Shown: one piece after another, positions 26,429 through 28,410 of the stretch | Position numbering within the stretch: the first letter of the stretch is position 1 | Layout of the letters: the number at the start of each line of letters is the position of its first letter | Virus record (IMG/VR): IMGVR_UViG_3300031963_000726 | Span: 1-28,410 of that record | Reading direction: 5' to 3' (one strand) | Origin: a virus | DNA length: 28,410 nt | Program-made: the position numbers and the translations under genes | Notes under the pieces: model-generated | Told to the model about the DNA's origin: nothing | The model's database searches: none | What the model saw: only the letters and a program-made list of their open reading frames with translations

Positions 26429-27924
26429 AGGGTGATGAACTCCGCTGCTTTAGGTGCCGCTGGTGCTTGTGCGTGGTAGCGGGCACGATCATACGCCATC
26501 ACCGCGCACACGGCGAGGTCAATCTTTCGCGGGGAGCCTCGGTGCTCCTTGACGATACGAGGGCCGAAGCGGTCAATCTTGACCGAGCAGTTGTCTAGGT
26601 GGCGGCTCATCGCCGCGTCACCGTTGTGGCTTACGGTCTCCTGCGTCACCGCCTCGTAGAAGGCGGCACAAGCTGGGACCATTCGGGCAGGACTCTGCGG
26701 GTAGATGACCACGGGCAAGCCGTCCGTCTCCCACTTTTGCAGGGTCCTCGCCCAGCGATAGGGGTCTGCGCTGATCTCGCGCACTTGATATTTCTTGCAG
26801 AGGTCGTACATTCGGGCTTCAACCTCGTCCATTGGCACCTGCCAATGAGGGTCGTCCATCGGACGCTCCCAGAGGGCGAGCGGCTGGATAAAGCCATCCT
26901 TCGTGCAGCCGACCATCGCTGTGCAGTCACCGCTGAACGAGCCGTCAAAGCCAATGACGATCTCCTCGCCATCTTGGATCTGGCGCTCGCCTGCGAGCCG
27001 ATCCCACGCCCCGCCTGGTAGCCAGCCGGTCGCCGCCGTGACCCATTGGTTGAGGCGCTTGGTTCTGAACTCTGCCTCAGGGATGCTCAGCACCGCCGAC
27101 TCAAAGTCAGACGGGTGGAGGAAGTCGCCAAAGGCGGGGTTGGCTTCGGCCCAGACCTTCGGGTCAAGGTGATTGGCTCCGTCAGGAGCGCCGTGCCAAC
27201 GGAAGAAGAAGGAGGGGTCGGCGATCTCGCCTGCCTTGAGTCGCATCCCGTATTGCCAGAGCTTGAAGCATACGGTGTCTTGCCCACGGCTATCCGTGCG
27301 GCTGCCTGCCGTCGTGATGCCCACGATCAGCGGCTGCTTGCGCGTACCAGAACCGAGGTTCATCGTGTTCCAAAGCCTGTCGTCAGGCTGGACGTGCACC
27401 TCGTCAAAGACCACCGTGCTTGGGTTGAGACCCTCGGCGCGGGAAGCGTCGGCTGAGAGGACGCGGAAGACGGAGCCGGTGGACGGCATCTCAATCACAT
27501 CGCGCATCACGCGAAGGCGCTGCGAGAGGATTGGATCAAGTTCCACCATCCGAGCCGCCTCGCGGAAGACAATACGCCCTTGAGCGCGGTCTCCGGCGAC
27601 GGCGTAGACCTCTGATCCAACTTCATCCACGACAAGGCCGAAGAGGGCGATGCCAGCGCCGAGAAGTGACTTGGAGTTCTTACGGGGCAGCCCGATGAGG
27701 GCGCGCCGGTGTTTCCGTAGCCCGTTCTCGTCCAGCTCGTAGAGGTCGTTGAGGATCTGTTTCTGCCACGGGCGCAGGGTGATCTGCTTGCCAGCGTCGT
27801 CGCCTTTGGTCAGTCGGCAGAAGTTCTCAATGAAGTCCGAGACTTGGCTGCCCTGACTATTTGGCTTTGCGGGCTGCCGAGATGAGGGCATCGAGTTTGG
27901 CTGCCGCCGAGTTCGCTTGGGCAT
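26425..27924 (-). CDS. Terminase large subunit
   Basis: The 499-residue protein has both terminase activities. The ATPase domain has a Walker A-like loop GLPRKNSKS (78-86), a Walker B strand TVVFDE (170-175, Asp174-Glu175) and a coupling motif near GITTAGS (202-208). The RNase H-like nuclease has Asp327 (IGFDGSFSGD), Asp387 (ISADPYRW) and Asp469 (RKIDLAVCAVMAYD). It pumps DNA into the prohead through the portal and cuts the concatemer. Start ATG 27924 gives a 68-base overlap with the small subunit; ATG 27891 is an alternative with a shorter overlap. Its length is normal for this family. Confidence 0.95.
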   Translation of the reverse strand: MPKRTRRQPNSMPSSRQPAKPNSQGSQVSDFIENFCRLTKGDDAGKQITLRPWQKQILNDLYELDENGLRKHRRALIGLPRKNSKSLLGAGIALFGLVVDEVGSEVYAVAGDRAQGRIVFREAARMVELDPILSQRLRVMRDVIEMPSTGSVFRVLSADASRAEGLNPSTVVFDEVHVQPDDRLWNTMNLGSGTRKQPLIVGITTAGSRTDSRGQDTVCFKLWQYGMRLKAGEIADPSFFFRWHGAPDGANHLDPKVWAEANPAFGDFLHPSDFESAVLSIPEAEFRTKRLNQWVTAATGWLPGGAWDRLAGERQIQDGEEIVIGFDGSFSGDCTAMVGCTKDGFIQPLALWERPMDDPHWQVPMDEVEARMYDLCKKYQVREISADPYRWARTLQKWETDGLPVVIYPQSPARMVPACAAFYEAVTQETVSHNGDAAMSRHLDNCSVKIDRFGPRIVKEHRGSPRKIDLAVCAVMAYDRARYHAQAPAAPKAAEFITL

Positions 27925-28345
27925 CTAGGTCTCCTGTCAGGCCGCTTCTCGCAGCCGGTGTGAGGCCCAGTTTGCCAGCGAGCTGGAGCATCAGCGTCGC
28001 GTTGTCGCGGACGATCTGATGTAAAGGATTCTTTACCAACTCGCCAGCCTGTCCCCGCGTGAGCGGGCCAGTCTCGGCATAGAGCCGGTCAGCCTCCCGA
28101 TAGCGCACCGCTGCCTCGCAATAGAGGCGGAGCGTGTGCAGGTCTGCGGCAGTCAACATCCCCGTATGGGCGACCGCCTCGACCACCTCGTTCCAAACTT
28201 GGCGGGCCTCCGCGTTCAGTTCGGCTGGAGGGCTGAAGTCCGTGCGAGCCGGAAGTGGCTCGGAATAGTTGACTCGGCTAGGGCGCGTCTCGCCGCGCAG
28301 CAGCTTCAACCGAGTCGGCTGAGGTGCTGGCCCACGCTGTCCCAT
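27857..28345 (-). CDS. Terminase small subunit, P27 family
   Basis: ATG 28345 is preferred over the open frame upstream because it lies six bases behind GGAG and begins MGQRGPAPQPTRLKLLRGE, the classic opening of P27-type small terminases (basic, GRP-x-P-T-x-x-KL-x-G). The 162-residue protein continues with PAELNAEARQVWNEVVEAVAHTGMLTAADLHTLRLYCEAAVRYREA, then a helical C-terminus including NPLHQIVRDNATLMLQLAGKLGLTPAARSGL, also characteristic of the family. It recognises the packaging site and delivers DNA to the large subunit. The 65 bases to its right hold no gene that I can see. Confidence 0.9.
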   Translation of the reverse strand: MGQRGPAPQPTRLKLLRGETRPSRVNYSEPLPARTDFSPPAELNAEARQVWNEVVEAVAHTGMLTAADLHTLRLYCEAAVRYREADRLYAETGPLTRGQAGELVKNPLHQIVRDNATLMLQLAGKLGLTPAARSGLTGDLDAQANSAAAKLDALISAARKAK

Positions 28346-28410
28346 CGTCAACTCCGATCTATTTTTGTGCTCAATCCAAATCCTGAAACCTGCCCTCGCA
28401 CGCAAGCCCT

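Noticed and set aside
1-28410. CRISPR arrays, insertion sequences, attachment sites, tRNA or rRNA genes
   Set aside because: I saw no spaced direct repeats of CRISPR type, no transposase or integrase frame and no tRNA-like cloverleaf. A dedicated tRNA scan was not possible.

Overview
The window is a nearly gap-free block of bacteriophage genes, all on the minus strand, so it is read from high to low coordinates. The gene set is that of a tailed phage with a long non-contractile tail (siphovirus) and an HK97-type head. Base composition is GC-rich by eye. GTG starts are frequent, most ribosome-binding sites are close to AAGGAGG, and many genes overlap by ATGA, GTGA or TGATG. This suggests a high-GC bacterial host, perhaps actinobacterial, but nothing in the sequence fixes the host. 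No integrase, polymerase, helicase or tRNA gene was recognised, and both ends of the window are open.

Right part (28.4-20.4 kb), packaging and head: small and large terminase, a 43-residue membrane protein, portal, three small presumed virion genes, a 629-residue fusion carrying the capsid protease, and the HK97-fold major capsid protein. A strong TTCG-loop hairpin follows the capsid gene. A three-gene sugar-transfer cassette comes next (GT4 glycosyltransferase, GT2 glycosyltransferase, sugar nucleotidyltransferase-like protein). It lies between the capsid and connector genes, which suggests glycosylation of virion proteins.

Middle part (18.0-8.7 kb), connector and tail: head-tail connector, tail-terminator-like protein, HK97 gp10-like neck protein, major tail protein, tail assembly chaperones G and G-T (joined by a -1 frameshift at CCCAAAA), tape measure, distal-tail-like protein, a large minor tail protein, a jelly-roll-like minor tail protein, a glycine-rich fibre and a small fibre-associated protein.

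Lysis region (8.7-6.05 kb): a coiled-coil plus membrane-segment protein, a secreted Pro/Glu/Thr-repeat protein, a two-segment membrane protein, a small unknown, a C39-like cysteine peptidase (probable endolysin) and a holin.

Left part (6.0-0 kb), DNA metabolism and early genes: an HTH-like protein, a Mre11-like metallophosphoesterase, a zinc-ribbon protein, and then a structured 194-base gap with a promoter and a perfect 12-bp inverted repeat. Downstream is a tightly coupled operon: two zinc-ribbon proteins, three tiny proteins of 28-55 residues, a YqaJ exonuclease, a Mom-like DNA modification enzyme, a Rad52-like annealing protein, a replisome organiser, a PD-(D/E)XK nuclease, a LexA-type DNA-binding protein and a partial gene. 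Five 11-bp iterons beside an AT-rich pyrimidine tract lie inside the replisome-organiser gene and are the best candidate for the replication origin. The most interesting signals are these iterons, the Mom-like gene, the HiPIP-like cysteine cluster fused to the capsid protease, its internal start, and the glycosylation cassette.
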